Below are positions 14,551 to 22,804 of a DNA stretch of 29,818 nt, piece after piece. The stretch's first letter is position 1; each line of letters opens with the position of its first letter. A program made the translations under genes and the position numbers. The stretch comes from DATELY01 sp035276085 (GTDB lineage: Bacteria; Pseudomonadota; Gammaproteobacteria; Steroidobacterales; Steroidobacteraceae), in contig DATELY010000233.1 in the NCBI GenBank assembly GCA_035276085.1, forward strand, positions 1 through 29,818. Reading direction: 5' to 3'. The notes beneath the pieces are model-generated. The model was given only the letters and a program-made list of their open reading frames with translations, ran no database searches and had not been told where the DNA came from.

Positions 14551-16140
14551 ATGCTGATTATCAAGTCTCGTCGTCGACAAAAAATTGGCCTGAACGAGCC
14601 GCTGAAGCATGTGGCGCACAAGCGTCCGGTAACGCGGCGGGATTTCCTCGCACAGGGTTTCATCACGGGTGCAGCGACCATCGTTGCGCCGACCGCGCTG
14701 GGGATGCTGATGAACCCGCGTGCAGCGGCGGCACTAACGGCGGAGTTGCCGGATATCGCCCTGGACATTTGCGAAATTACAAACGGCGCGGGAAAGATTC
14801 CCTTCATCTGCTTTGATCTGGCGGGTGGCGCCAACATCGCAGGCTCGAATGTGCTGGTGGGCAAAACAGGCGGTCAGCTCGACTTCCTCACCACTCAGGG
14901 CTACTCGAAGCTCGGACTGCCCGGCAACATGTTGCCGAACAATGCCACCACTAATTTCGTGAACACCGAGCTGGGGCTCGCGTTTCATAGCGACAGCGCA
15001 TTCCTGCGCGGCATTCTCGAGAGGACTACGCCGGCCACCCGCGCAAATGTCAACGGCGTCGTGATCCCGGCTCGTTCGGAAAACGACACGGGCAACAATC
15101 CGCACAATCCCATGTATGGCATTGCCAAGGCGGGCGCGAAGGGCAGTCTGCTGACGTTGATCGGTTCGCAGAATTCGGACAGCGGCGGCAACTCGATGGC
15201 TCCGGCTATGATGGTTGCCGAAGCACCGGAGAATCGTCCGACGAAGATCGATCGGGCGGCCGATGCTGCGGGTTTGGCGCCCAGCGGCGGGCCTCAGATC
15301 CTCTCAAACCCTGATACCGTAAAAGTCATGGAAGCCATGGCGCGAATCAGCCAGGCGAAATTGGGAGTGCGCCCCACCGTCAACGATCCGCTTCCAGCCC
15401 AGCAGCCTGTGACCACAGGCCTCAGCAATGATGAAGACGTGAAGGAGCGCGTGCGCTGTGCTTACGTCAAGACGGCCGACACGACGGAGAAGTTTGCTGA
15501 TCCTGCGACTCTGAATCCGCGTGCAGACACGTCGATCCGTGGTGGCATCTTCACTGCGGCCGAGTTCGACGGCGATCGCGAGTTCGAGAAGACAGCCTCT
15601 GTCATGAAGCTCGTCATCCCGGGTTACGCCGGTGCGGGCACGATCAGCATGGGCGGCTATGACTACCATACCGGCGATCGCTCCACGGGCGAGTTGCGAG
15701 ATCTCCGTGCGGGGCGGTGCATTGGAGCCGTGCTGGAGTACGCCAGAATCCAGGGCAAGCCAGTCATGGTCTACGTCTTCAGCGACGGGTCGTTGTCATC
15801 GAATGGCCGCGTGGACAGTTCTGTAGACGGTCGCGGCAAGGGTGAGTGGACAGGCGACAATCAGCAGACGGCGGCTGCTTTCATTCTGGTCTACAACCCG
15901 GCCGGTCGTCCGGCGCTGATGCAGGCCGGTCGCAATCAGCTCGGTGCGTTCAGCGCGGAGGGCGACGTCGTCACTTCCAGCAGTCCCGGAGCCAACAACG
16001 TGAATCTGCTGGTGCAAATGGTGTTGTTGAACTACATGGCCTTGCACAATGAGGCAGGCCAGTTCACTGCCAAATTTGGCACGGCGCTCGGAACGGGCAC
16101 TGGCCTTGATCAGTGGATTGGTTTTGCGCCCATCGCCTGA
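14551..16140 (+). CDS. Tat-exported DUF1501-like protein
   Basis: A 529-residue protein with a twin-arginine signal: TRRDFL at residues 28-33, then a hydrophobic stretch (GFITGAATIVAPTALGMLM) and AAA-like cleavage region. The mature part resembles DUF1501 proteins, which have an alkaline-phosphatase/sulfatase-like fold. Matching segments are CFDLAGGANIAGSNVLVG, MGGYDYHTGDRSTGELRDL and VMVYVFSDGSLSSNG, in the positions of the family's GG-D, GxDTH and SEFG motifs. The metal ligands of active phosphatases are not evidently conserved, so catalysis is doubtful. It is the third gene of the rightward operon, 13 bp after the LamG gene. Tat export implies folding in the cytoplasm, perhaps with a cofactor. 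Some databases label relatives as general secretion pathway proteins, which I would not follow. Confidence 0.75.
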   Translation: MLIIKSRRRQKIGLNEPLKHVAHKRPVTRRDFLAQGFITGAATIVAPTALGMLMNPRAAAALTAELPDIALDICEITNGAGKIPFICFDLAGGANIAGSNVLVGKTGGQLDFLTTQGYSKLGLPGNMLPNNATTNFVNTELGLAFHSDSAFLRGILERTTPATRANVNGVVIPARSENDTGNNPHNPMYGIAKAGAKGSLLTLIGSQNSDSGGNSMAPAMMVAEAPENRPTKIDRAADAAGLAPSGGPQILSNPDTVKVMEAMARISQAKLGVRPTVNDPLPAQQPVTTGLSNDEDVKERVRCAYVKTADTTEKFADPATLNPRADTSIRGGIFTAAEFDGDREFEKTASVMKLVIPGYAGAGTISMGGYDYHTGDRSTGELRDLRAGRCIGAVLEYARIQGKPVMVYVFSDGSLSSNGRVDSSVDGRGKGEWTGDNQQTAAAFILVYNPAGRPALMQAGRNQLGAFSAEGDVVTSSSPGANNVNLLVQMVLLNYMALHNEAGQFTAKFGTALGTGTGLDQWIGFAPIA

Positions 16141-16156
16141 GTTGAGGCAATGAGCG

Positions 16157-18247
16157 TCACCTCCCCGCCGCGTACCCCACCTCAACAAACACCGACCTAT
16201 CCCTCCCCGGAAAGTACCTGTAATTCCCGAACGCAAAATCCGCCCGGTCCGCGTACTCCTCATCCAACACATTGTTCAACCGTACTGTGACGTGCCAGTC
16301 GGGCAGGAAGCGCCACGCTGCGCGCAGGTTGAGCAGATCGTGCCCTGGGTAGTCGTGCGCGTTCGACGCATCGACGTAATAGCGGCCGACTGAGACCCAT
16401 TCCAACTGTGCGTGCGCATTCGGCAGGAACTGCCAGTCGATGTGCGCGGTGTTCACGTGCTTTGGTGCCGTGTCGATCAGGCGGCCGGAGACGATGGTTT
16501 CGCCACCTTCGACTGCACGGTTGAAGTCATAGGTGTGTTTGGCGTAGGTGCCCGCAAGGCTGAAGGAAAGGCTGGGTAAGGCGCGCCAGGTAGCTTCGTA
16601 TTCGATGCCCTTGTGCCGCGTGCGACCGTCGCTCACGTTGAACGCGTTGGCATCGCGGAAGATGACGTTCTCCTTGCGCATGACAAATGCGCTGACTGCA
16701 TAGCTCAGATCGGCAGCCGTCGAGCGCAAACCGATTTCGGCGCTATCCAGGTGCTCGGCGTCGAGATCGGCGACCGTCTGCTGGCGCTGCAGTCGATACA
16801 GCTCGCTCGTGTCGGGTGCGCGATAGCCGCGCGTGGCCGAGGCATAGATCGCGTGATGGTCGCCGAGCAGATAGGTGAGGCCGAGCTGGGGTGTCACGTA
16901 ATCGAAGGTGTCGTCGCGGTCGGCGGGACGATTGAACAAGCAGCCACCAAAGGCGCAGGGTGTGCCGTCCTCAGTCGTGTTGCCGGTGAGCATGCGATTG
17001 TCGTAGTCGTACTCGACACGCTCCGCTCGCAGGGCGGCCGTGGCGCGCCAACGCGCGGCGAGCGTCTTTTCCCCGTGCACATAGGCGGCCGCGACCGTGC
17101 TCGTGGTTTCGTAGTCGTAGTGCTTGCCGGCGGGACGAATCTCGATGGCCGCGGGTGCGGCACCCGTGGCGGGCGCCGCCTGATCTTCGATGAGGAAACT
17201 GTCCGCGCGTTCGAGATCAATCCCGGCTACAACACTGAGATCGGCGTCATTCACGAGCGTGAAGGACGTGAGCAGACCGAAGGAATCCTGCCCGTTCTTC
17301 TCCAGCGGTTTGCCGATCAGGAAATGCTGGAGGAAGTCCATGCGCGAGGTGCGCGCATACGGGCGTAGTTGCAGCTCCCAATTTGCGCCTATGGGTCGTG
17401 AGTACAGCGCCGTGAGTCGCGCGGCATGCGCGTCGCGATACGCTTCCGGGTTGTCGTTCGAGCGGGCAATGTCCTCATCTTTGTACGCATCCTTGCCCTG
17501 GATGAAGCCGGCGGTCTCCTGATCGAGCCGCGTGGCGGCAAGCATCACATCGAGCGAACCGCCGGCGAGCTCGCGCGCATAGCTGAGATGGACTTTCTGT
17601 TCGTTCAGTCCGGAGTGATCGCGCCAACCTCCATCCTTGGTCGCCAGGCCATTGAAGCCGACAGCGCCGTCGGGACTCAAGTGACTCAACGCGAGCTTGG
17701 CTCGGTAGTAGTCGTCGGCGCCGATCTCCAGCGCCGTGGCATAGCGCGGTAAATCCTGTGGTCGCGGGCTGATGAGGTTGATGGCGCCATGCATCGCACT
17801 CGATCCGTATACGGCACCGGCGGGTCCGCGCAGCACTTCGATCCGCTGCGCCTGCTCGATGTCCACTTCGAACAGTTCATTGACGTTGCAGAAGCCCACC
17901 GGACGAATGGGAATGCCATCCTCCAGAAAGAGAAACGCCCCACAGGAGCCCGGCCCTGTGAGCACGGGCGAGCGCAGCGCCGTCAGACTCTCCTGACCGC
18001 TGTTACGCTGAATCATCGCGCCCGGGGCGAGATTGACGATCTCGCTCTGATGCGTTGAGCCGACGAGCGCGATCTCGTCTGCACCGATCTGCGTGATGCT
18101 GCCCGCGTAGGTACGCAACGGTTGCGCAACGCGCGTGGCCGTGACGATCACCTCTTCGGCTGAAACACCCGTGTTTTGCGCCTGGGCAGGGGCGGCAAGG
18201 ACTGCGAGCATGCCGGCCCAAAGCGAGCAAAGACGCGGTGATGGCAT
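16157..18247 (-). CDS. TonB-dependent outer-membrane receptor
   Basis: A 696-residue receptor for energised uptake of a siderophore, haem, vitamin or similar ligand. The signal peptide ends near AQAQ; the TonB box is EEVIVTATR (residues 31-39). The plug domain carries FLEDGIPIRPVGFCNVNELF and the canonical QRIEVLRGPAGAVYGSSAMHG-type motif, and the barrel follows with LGLTYLLGDHHAIYASATRGYRAP and a C-terminal NVLDEEYADRADFAFGNY. The last residues are VEVGYAAGR, so the usual terminal Phe/Trp is absent. Two Cys pairs are visible (SCGAFLF with FCNVNE in the plug; CAFGGC in the barrel). The ligand cannot be told from sequence. It converges on the DUF1501-like gene with only 16 bp between stops and diverges from the patatin gene. 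Confidence 0.92.
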   Translation of the reverse strand: MPSPRLCSLWAGMLAVLAAPAQAQNTGVSAEEVIVTATRVAQPLRTYAGSITQIGADEIALVGSTHQSEIVNLAPGAMIQRNSGQESLTALRSPVLTGPGSCGAFLFLEDGIPIRPVGFCNVNELFEVDIEQAQRIEVLRGPAGAVYGSSAMHGAINLISPRPQDLPRYATALEIGADDYYRAKLALSHLSPDGAVGFNGLATKDGGWRDHSGLNEQKVHLSYARELAGGSLDVMLAATRLDQETAGFIQGKDAYKDEDIARSNDNPEAYRDAHAARLTALYSRPIGANWELQLRPYARTSRMDFLQHFLIGKPLEKNGQDSFGLLTSFTLVNDADLSVVAGIDLERADSFLIEDQAAPATGAAPAAIEIRPAGKHYDYETTSTVAAAYVHGEKTLAARWRATAALRAERVEYDYDNRMLTGNTTEDGTPCAFGGCLFNRPADRDDTFDYVTPQLGLTYLLGDHHAIYASATRGYRAPDTSELYRLQRQQTVADLDAEHLDSAEIGLRSTAADLSYAVSAFVMRKENVIFRDANAFNVSDGRTRHKGIEYEATWRALPSLSFSLAGTYAKHTYDFNRAVEGGETIVSGRLIDTAPKHVNTAHIDWQFLPNAHAQLEWVSVGRYYVDASNAHDYPGHDLLNLRAAWRFLPDWHVTVRLNNVLDEEYADRADFAFGNYRYFPGRDRSVFVEVGYAAGR

Positions 18248-18354
18248 ATCTGCGGTGGGCGATGAGTGTGGGGGCCCGGATTGTCACGGCGGCGGACTGA
18301 TGCACGCAAGTGTGTGGCTGTTAACATCGCGCCTAATATGTCTTGCGCCTGCTC
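18248..18354. promoter_or_regulatory. Divergent promoter region, TonB receptor and patatin gene
   Basis: This 107-bp spacer must hold both promoters. A 6-codon reading frame (ATG at 18338, peptide MSCACS) ends at 18358 with its TGA overlapping the patatin start codon (ATGA). It could be a leader peptide, but it has no clear ribosome binding site. Confidence 0.4.
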
Positions 18355-20577
18355 ATGAACTACTCGCTGCCGCGCTTCATTCTGTTGGGGGCATTCGTTA
18401 CGTGGCTGATGTGCGCGCAGGCGCTGGCACAGGCGCCTGGAGAGTCACATCGTCCGCGCGTCGGTCTCGTGCTGAGTGGCGGTGGAGCGCGCGGCGTCGC
18501 GCACGTCGGCGTGCTGAAAGTGCTCGAAGACATGCATGTGCCCGTGGATGCCATCGCTGGCACCAGCATGGGTGCGGTGGTCGGCGGGCTGTATGCCTCC
18601 GGCATGCGCGCGGAAGAAATCGAGCGGCTGGTCGACTCGGTCAACTGGCAGGACGCGTTTCAGGATCGACCGCAGCGCGCGGAGCTCGGATTTCGCCGCA
18701 AGCAGGACGATCGCAACTTCCTGGTGCGGTATTCGCTGGGCCTGCAGAAGGGCCGCTTCACGCTGCCGAAGGGTCTGGTGCAAGGGCAGAAGCTGCACCA
18801 GCTGCTGCGCAGGGCGACGTTGCAGGTCGCCGACGTCCAGGACTTCGACCAGCTGCCCATTCCGTTTCGCGCGTTGGCGACGGATCTGGAAACAGGCGAA
18901 GCCGTCGTCATGAGCTCGGGCGATCTGGTCACGGCCATGCGCGCGAGCATGTCTGCGCCCGGTGTGTTCTCGCCCGTGGAGCGCGACGGACGCCTGCTCG
19001 TCGATGGTGGCCTGGTGCACAACCTGCCGGTCGACATCGCGCGTGAGATGAACGTCGATGTGCTGATCGTCGTGGATGTCAGCTTCCCGCTCTACAGCCG
19101 CAAGGAGCTCGATTCACCGCTGGAGATCACCAATCAGGCATTTGCGATCCTCGTGCGCCAGCGCACGCTGGAACAGCTACAGCGCTTACAGCCGAACGAC
19201 GTTGTGATCACACCCGCGTTGGGTCGCTATTCATCGGCCGACTTCTCGCGCGTGTCGCAGTCGCTGCGCGCGGGTGTGGGGGCTGCGCGCGAAGCGCAAG
19301 CGAAGCTGGCAGCGCTCGCGTTGAGCGAGACGGACTACCTCGCCTGGCAACATCGTCGCGAGCCGCAAAGCAACGTGGATGGAGTGGTCCAGTTCGTCCG
19401 CACGGACGAGGCGTCGGAGCGCTATGAACCGTTGGTCGAGGCAGCGATGAACAACGTCGTCGGCAAGCCGCTCAACAAAGATCGGATCGGTCGCCGGCTG
19501 GAGGATCTGTATGCGCTCGATCGCTTCGAGACCATCGACTACTCGATCGTGGAAGAGCAGGACCGGCAAGGTCTCGAGTTTCACCTCAAGCGGAAGAGCT
19601 GGGGTCCCAACTACGTGCGCATGGGCCTCAACCTCGAAGACGATTTCGAGGGCAACAGCCGTTACAACGCGGCCTTGCGCTTCATCGCGACCGAGCTCAA
19701 CGCGCGCGGCGGTGAGTGGCTGACGGATGTGCAGATCGGCGACAACCCGCGTGTCTTCACCGAGTTCTATCAGCCACTCACCTGGAATCAGCGCTACTTC
19801 ATCGCGCCCCAGATCGAATGGGAGACCCGCAGCCTGTATCAGCTCGACGACAACGACGATCGCATCGCGCAGTACCGCGTGCGCACGCTCGATGGCGGCC
19901 TCGACATCGGCCGCGAATTCCACAATTGGGGCGAGCTGCGGGTGGGCTTGCGCCGTGGAGAGGGGCGCTCGCGGGTGCTCGTCGGGGATCCGACGTTGCC
20001 GACGGGCCAGTTCAATCGCGGCGGCTATTTCACCCGCTTTTCGTACGACAAGCTGGACAGCATCTTCTTTCCGCGCCACGGCCAGCAGTTCGAGCTCGAG
20101 TGGCGCGCCGAGCGCAACAACATGGGGGCCGATGCTCATGTCGATACCGTCGAGACGAGCTGGCTCGTTGCGCGCTCGTTCGATCGACACACGCTGATTT
20201 TCTGGACGGACATCGGCACGACCGTCGATGACGTCGCCAGACCGCAGGACCTTTTCACCTTGGGGGGATTCTTCAATCTCTCCGGGCTGGCCTCGAACAC
20301 GCTCTCCGGTCCGCACTACGGCATCGGTCGACTGATCTACTACCGCCAGATCGGCAGACGCGGGACAGGCGTGCTCGACTTTCCGACGTACGCGGGAATT
20401 TCGCTCGAAGCCGGCAATGTGTGGCAGAACCGCAGTGAGGCGAGCTTTGGGGATTTGCGCACCGACGGCAGTCTGTTCCTCGGCGTCGATACCTTTCTCG
20501 GGCCGGTCTACCTGGGTGCCGGTCTCGACGAAGGGGGCAATCACGCGTTCTATTTGTTCTTGGGGAGGACGTTCTGA
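18355..20577 (+). CDS. plpD: PlpD-like patatin phospholipase, type Vd autotransporter
   Basis: A 740-residue exported protein with signal peptide, patatin phospholipase domain, POTRA-like domain and a C-terminal BamA/TpsB-type barrel. This is the architecture of Pseudomonas PlpD, a lipase carried to the surface through its own barrel. Catalytic features are intact: oxyanion loop GGGARG (42-47), nucleophile elbow GTSMG with Ser71, and the dyad Asp in VDGG (Asp217). The POTRA-like region lies near 350-420 (KPLNKDRIGRRLEDLYALDRFE), and the barrel from about 425 ends YLFLGRTF with a terminal Phe. Its role may be membrane phospholipid turnover or attack on other cells. The ATG at 18355 is preferred; a TTG at 18343 is the alternative. 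Neither has a strong ribosome binding site. Confidence 0.92.
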   Translation: MNYSLPRFILLGAFVTWLMCAQALAQAPGESHRPRVGLVLSGGGARGVAHVGVLKVLEDMHVPVDAIAGTSMGAVVGGLYASGMRAEEIERLVDSVNWQDAFQDRPQRAELGFRRKQDDRNFLVRYSLGLQKGRFTLPKGLVQGQKLHQLLRRATLQVADVQDFDQLPIPFRALATDLETGEAVVMSSGDLVTAMRASMSAPGVFSPVERDGRLLVDGGLVHNLPVDIAREMNVDVLIVVDVSFPLYSRKELDSPLEITNQAFAILVRQRTLEQLQRLQPNDVVITPALGRYSSADFSRVSQSLRAGVGAAREAQAKLAALALSETDYLAWQHRREPQSNVDGVVQFVRTDEASERYEPLVEAAMNNVVGKPLNKDRIGRRLEDLYALDRFETIDYSIVEEQDRQGLEFHLKRKSWGPNYVRMGLNLEDDFEGNSRYNAALRFIATELNARGGEWLTDVQIGDNPRVFTEFYQPLTWNQRYFIAPQIEWETRSLYQLDDNDDRIAQYRVRTLDGGLDIGREFHNWGELRVGLRRGEGRSRVLVGDPTLPTGQFNRGGYFTRFSYDKLDSIFFPRHGQQFELEWRAERNNMGADAHVDTVETSWLVARSFDRHTLIFWTDIGTTVDDVARPQDLFTLGGFFNLSGLASNTLSGPHYGIGRLIYYRQIGRRGTGVLDFPTYAGISLEAGNVWQNRSEASFGDLRTDGSLFLGVDTFLGPVYLGAGLDEGGNHAFYLFLGRTF

Positions 20578-20580
20578 ACA

Positions 20581-20652
20581 GGCTGGCTGGTCGGCTGGCT
20601 AGCTGGTTGGCTGGCCAGACGCCTTTCTGGCCAGCTAGCCAGCCGACCAGCT
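20581..20652. terminator. 21-bp perfect inverted repeat after the patatin gene
   Basis: Arms 20586-20606 and 20631-20651 are perfectly complementary over 21 bp with a 24-nt loop, and the stem can extend inward by three G-U pairs and a G-C. The arms are built from a degenerate 4-bp unit (GGCT/GCTA). The position, 3 bp after the rightward patatin gene and just before the end of a leftward gene, fits a bidirectional terminator. No T-tract follows, so it may also be a repeat element in its own right. Confidence 0.7.
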
Positions 20653-20664
20653 CGCCGCTTCAAA

Positions 20665-20910
20665 TCACCTCTTATCCACCACCTCATACTCCAGCGTCGG
20701 CTGATCCCCCGGGCGGAAGTAGATGTAGCGCCCGCTCATTTCCTGCAGCGCTCGATCGCGCTCCTCGCGCGTTCCGAACCAGTGTTCGTGAGTCCAATCA
20801 TTCCCGACCAGATTGCGGAACGGGTCGGAAGATTTCAGCCTGACACGGATCCCATAGGGACGCTGGTCGGGAAGAGGGCGGGCCAGATTGTGGGAGTGGA
20901 CAATGCTCAT
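20665..20910 (-). CDS. Small conserved-looking protein, function unknown
   Basis: An 81-residue soluble protein starting MSIVHSHNLARPLPDQ and ending EYEVVDKR. It contains SSDPFRNLVGNDWTHEHWF, then a charged helix EERDRALQEMSGRY and YFRPGDQPTLEYE. There is no signal peptide, membrane segment or metal motif. The composition (mixed charge, few Arg/His runs) looks like real coding rather than an antisense shadow. The start at 20910 has only a weak GGA upstream; an ATG at 20940 would add ten residues. I do not recognise the family. It converges on the patatin gene across the inverted repeat. Confidence 0.6.
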   Translation of the reverse strand: MSIVHSHNLARPLPDQRPYGIRVRLKSSDPFRNLVGNDWTHEHWFGTREERDRALQEMSGRYIYFRPGDQPTLEYEVVDKR

Positions 20911-21192
20911 GCGGAGTTCCAGGATCGAAAGGCGGGCCATTCTAGGCAACTGCAACGGTGCTGGCACGAGACGGCTCACGGAAACCAGCGTCTGGCGGCT
21001 CGGTGATCTGTCGCCAAACTCTGGTGAGGCGCTTTTCTCCAGGTGCATCCATTGCGCAATTCCCGCGGTGTCGATGAGATTCAAAAAAGGGCGCGAACCT
21101 TTTCGCAGTTGGTCGGATCTCACCCTCCATTCGCGACATTGCGACTGAACCGAACCTCAACCCTCGCTGCAGAACAACACGGGAGATTGCGC
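20911..21192. other. Intergenic region upstream of araC-type gene
   Basis: This 282-bp spacer lies between the start of the small leftward gene and the start of the AraC gene, so it should contain divergent promoters. I see no clear promoter hexamers, repeats or RNA gene here. Confidence 0.4.
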
Positions 21193-22158
21193 ATGATCGT
21201 TCACAGTGCCTCGGAGCTAGCGGGTGACGTTCTCAACAACCGGATACTCCGCGCAGTGGGGACTGAGACGACGGTGTTGAGCATGCACGCGCCGCGTGTG
21301 GATCTCACGCTCGACGACGGCCGCGCCTTTCTGGTGGCGGTGTGGAGCGGACGGCTCGAGGTTCAACTGGGCACGCGCACGGTCAGCGTGGATGAGGATT
21401 GCTGGTTATCCACAGGCGACAGCATGGGCGTGAAGCTGCGCGCCACCGCGGACACGCATCTGACACTCGTGTTCTTCGAGCGTGGCTGGGCCGAGACCGT
21501 GCTCCGCGGGCTCGTTACCCCCGAGGACTACCTGGTCGATCGCGGCGAAGACTCGCTGACGTTGCCGTTCGTGCCGCATTTGTTTGCGCATGACCGCAGT
21601 GTGACCACCGTGTTGCAGTTCATCCGTCGCCATTGTGAGTCAGGGGTGAAAGAAGCGTCGTGGTACGAAGAGCAGCTCGGCTTCCTGCTCGAGCGCATGC
21701 TGCTCAGCCACCGGCAGTTGATTGCTCGCTTGCGGGCGATTCCCGCACGACGGGTGGCAACGCGCCGCGAGATCCTGCGCCGCATCCTGCTCGCGACCGA
21801 CTTCATTCACGCTTCCTACTCTCAGCCGCTGTCGTTACGCGACATCGCGGGTGCGGCGTGCTTGTCCCGTCATCACTTCCTGCGGCTGTTCAAATGCATC
21901 CACAACGTCACGCCGCACGAATACCTGCAACGGAAGCGGGCCATTGCCGCCGTCCGACTGCTGCGTCAGAACTCTTGCGGCGTCGAAGAGGTGGTGCGGA
22001 TGGTGGGGTTCGACTCACGCTCGACCTTGTTCCGGGCGCTGCGCCGTTTCCACGGAGTGACCCCGCGCGAGTGTCGCCGTAATCCCGAGTTGCCGGCCGC
22101 GCGTCCCGCGTTCAGCGGCGCGGCGCAACTGGTCGCGGTCAGTTCCGGGGCCGGTTGA
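21193..22158 (+). CDS. AraC-family transcriptional regulator
   Basis: A 321-residue DNA-binding regulator. Residues 1-140 form a cupin-like N-terminal part (AFLVAVWSGRLEVQLGTRTV, STGDSMGVKLRATADTHLTL) that may sense a ligand. The C-terminal third is a typical double helix-turn-helix AraC domain: LSLRDIAGAACLSRHHFLRL for the first and GVEEVVRMVGFDSRSTLFRA for the second, followed by FHGVTPRECRR. The ATG at 21193 has GGGAG at about 9 nt. An upstream in-frame start at 21043 would add 50 residues without family support. The target is unknown. Its stop lies 9 bp from the stop of the convergent receiver gene. Confidence 0.92.
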   Translation: MIVHSASELAGDVLNNRILRAVGTETTVLSMHAPRVDLTLDDGRAFLVAVWSGRLEVQLGTRTVSVDEDCWLSTGDSMGVKLRATADTHLTLVFFERGWAETVLRGLVTPEDYLVDRGEDSLTLPFVPHLFAHDRSVTTVLQFIRRHCESGVKEASWYEEQLGFLLERMLLSHRQLIARLRAIPARRVATRREILRRILLATDFIHASYSQPLSLRDIAGAACLSRHHFLRLFKCIHNVTPHEYLQRKRAIAAVRLLRQNSCGVEEVVRMVGFDSRSTLFRALRRFHGVTPRECRRNPELPAARPAFSGAAQLVAVSSGAG

Positions 22159-22167
22159 CGGGCTGAC

Positions 22168-22569
22168 CTATTTCCCCTGCAGCTGCGGCAACGCCGTGTC
22201 CAAGGCGCGTTTCACGTCGGCTTCCGTGTAGGGCTTGATCAGGATGCCGACCGGGCGGGCCTTCTCCGCCCGTGCGGTCACCGAGGATTCCGATGCGCCG
22301 CTCATCAGCAGGGCCGGAACTCCGTGCTGCTCACGCAGCTTGTAGGCCGCCTCGATGCCGTCGCCGCGACCGGCAAGCCCCAGATCGATGAAGGCCAGAT
22401 CGCACGGATGCTTGGCCGCGAGCTCGAGCGCGGAATCCACCGTATCCGCGGTGCCCGTCACCGTGTGACCGAAGTCCATCAGGACATCGCTCAAGAACAT
22501 GCTGACCAGGACCTCGTCTTCCACGATCAGGATGCGCAGGCCGCCTTCCGCAGTCGAGGGAGTGGACAT
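22168..22569 (-). CDS. Stand-alone response-regulator receiver protein
   Basis: A 133-residue single REC domain with no output domain. Phosphoacceptor Asp62 lies in AFIDLGLAGRGDG. The acidic pair Glu17/Asp18 is in LIVEDEV, the switch Ser90 in LLMSGAS, and the conserved Lys112 in LIKPY. Single-domain receivers of this type (CheY-like or Spo0F-like) relay phosphate or act on protein partners. No histidine kinase is visible nearby, so its partner is encoded elsewhere. A leftward gene starting at 22569, it shares the upstream spacer with msrA. Confidence 0.92.
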   Translation of the reverse strand: MSTPSTAEGGLRILIVEDEVLVSMFLSDVLMDFGHTVTGTADTVDSALELAAKHPCDLAFIDLGLAGRGDGIEAAYKLREQHGVPALLMSGASESSVTARAEKARPVGILIKPYTEADVKRALDTALPQLQGK

Positions 22570-22804
22570 GGACGCTCGTTCTCCTAAGGCGATGTGGGTT
22601 GAAGTAGGACAGCGGCAATCGTGTACACGGTGTACGTCGGTAGTCCATCGACACTTGTCCTGAACACCGCTTAATCTGCGACCGTCGAGCGCAGTTCCCG
22701 CGCGCCAGACAGACTTGTTCGTCTGTCAGCCTACCCCATCTCTGAGCAGCGTCGAAGTTTGAGCCTGTCGAAAACTGAGCCCTGTCGAAAACCCGGAGCT
22801 CCCT
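22570..22804. promoter_or_regulatory. Divergent regulatory region, receiver gene and msrA
   Basis: Two palindromes stand out: GTACACGGTGTAC at 22623-22635 (6-1-6) and GACAGAC-N6-GTCTGTC at 22708-22727 (7-6-7, perfect). The second has the look of a TetR-family operator. At 22760-22791 two direct copies of TGAGCC(C)TGTCGAAAA lie 16 bp apart, members of a dispersed repeat seen also at about 208-221. Confidence 0.5.

Noticed and set aside
19231..20544. Long open frame on the minus strand (437 codons) opposite the patatin gene
   Set aside because: Antisense to the well-supported patatin/barrel gene; residue mix is typical of a shadow.
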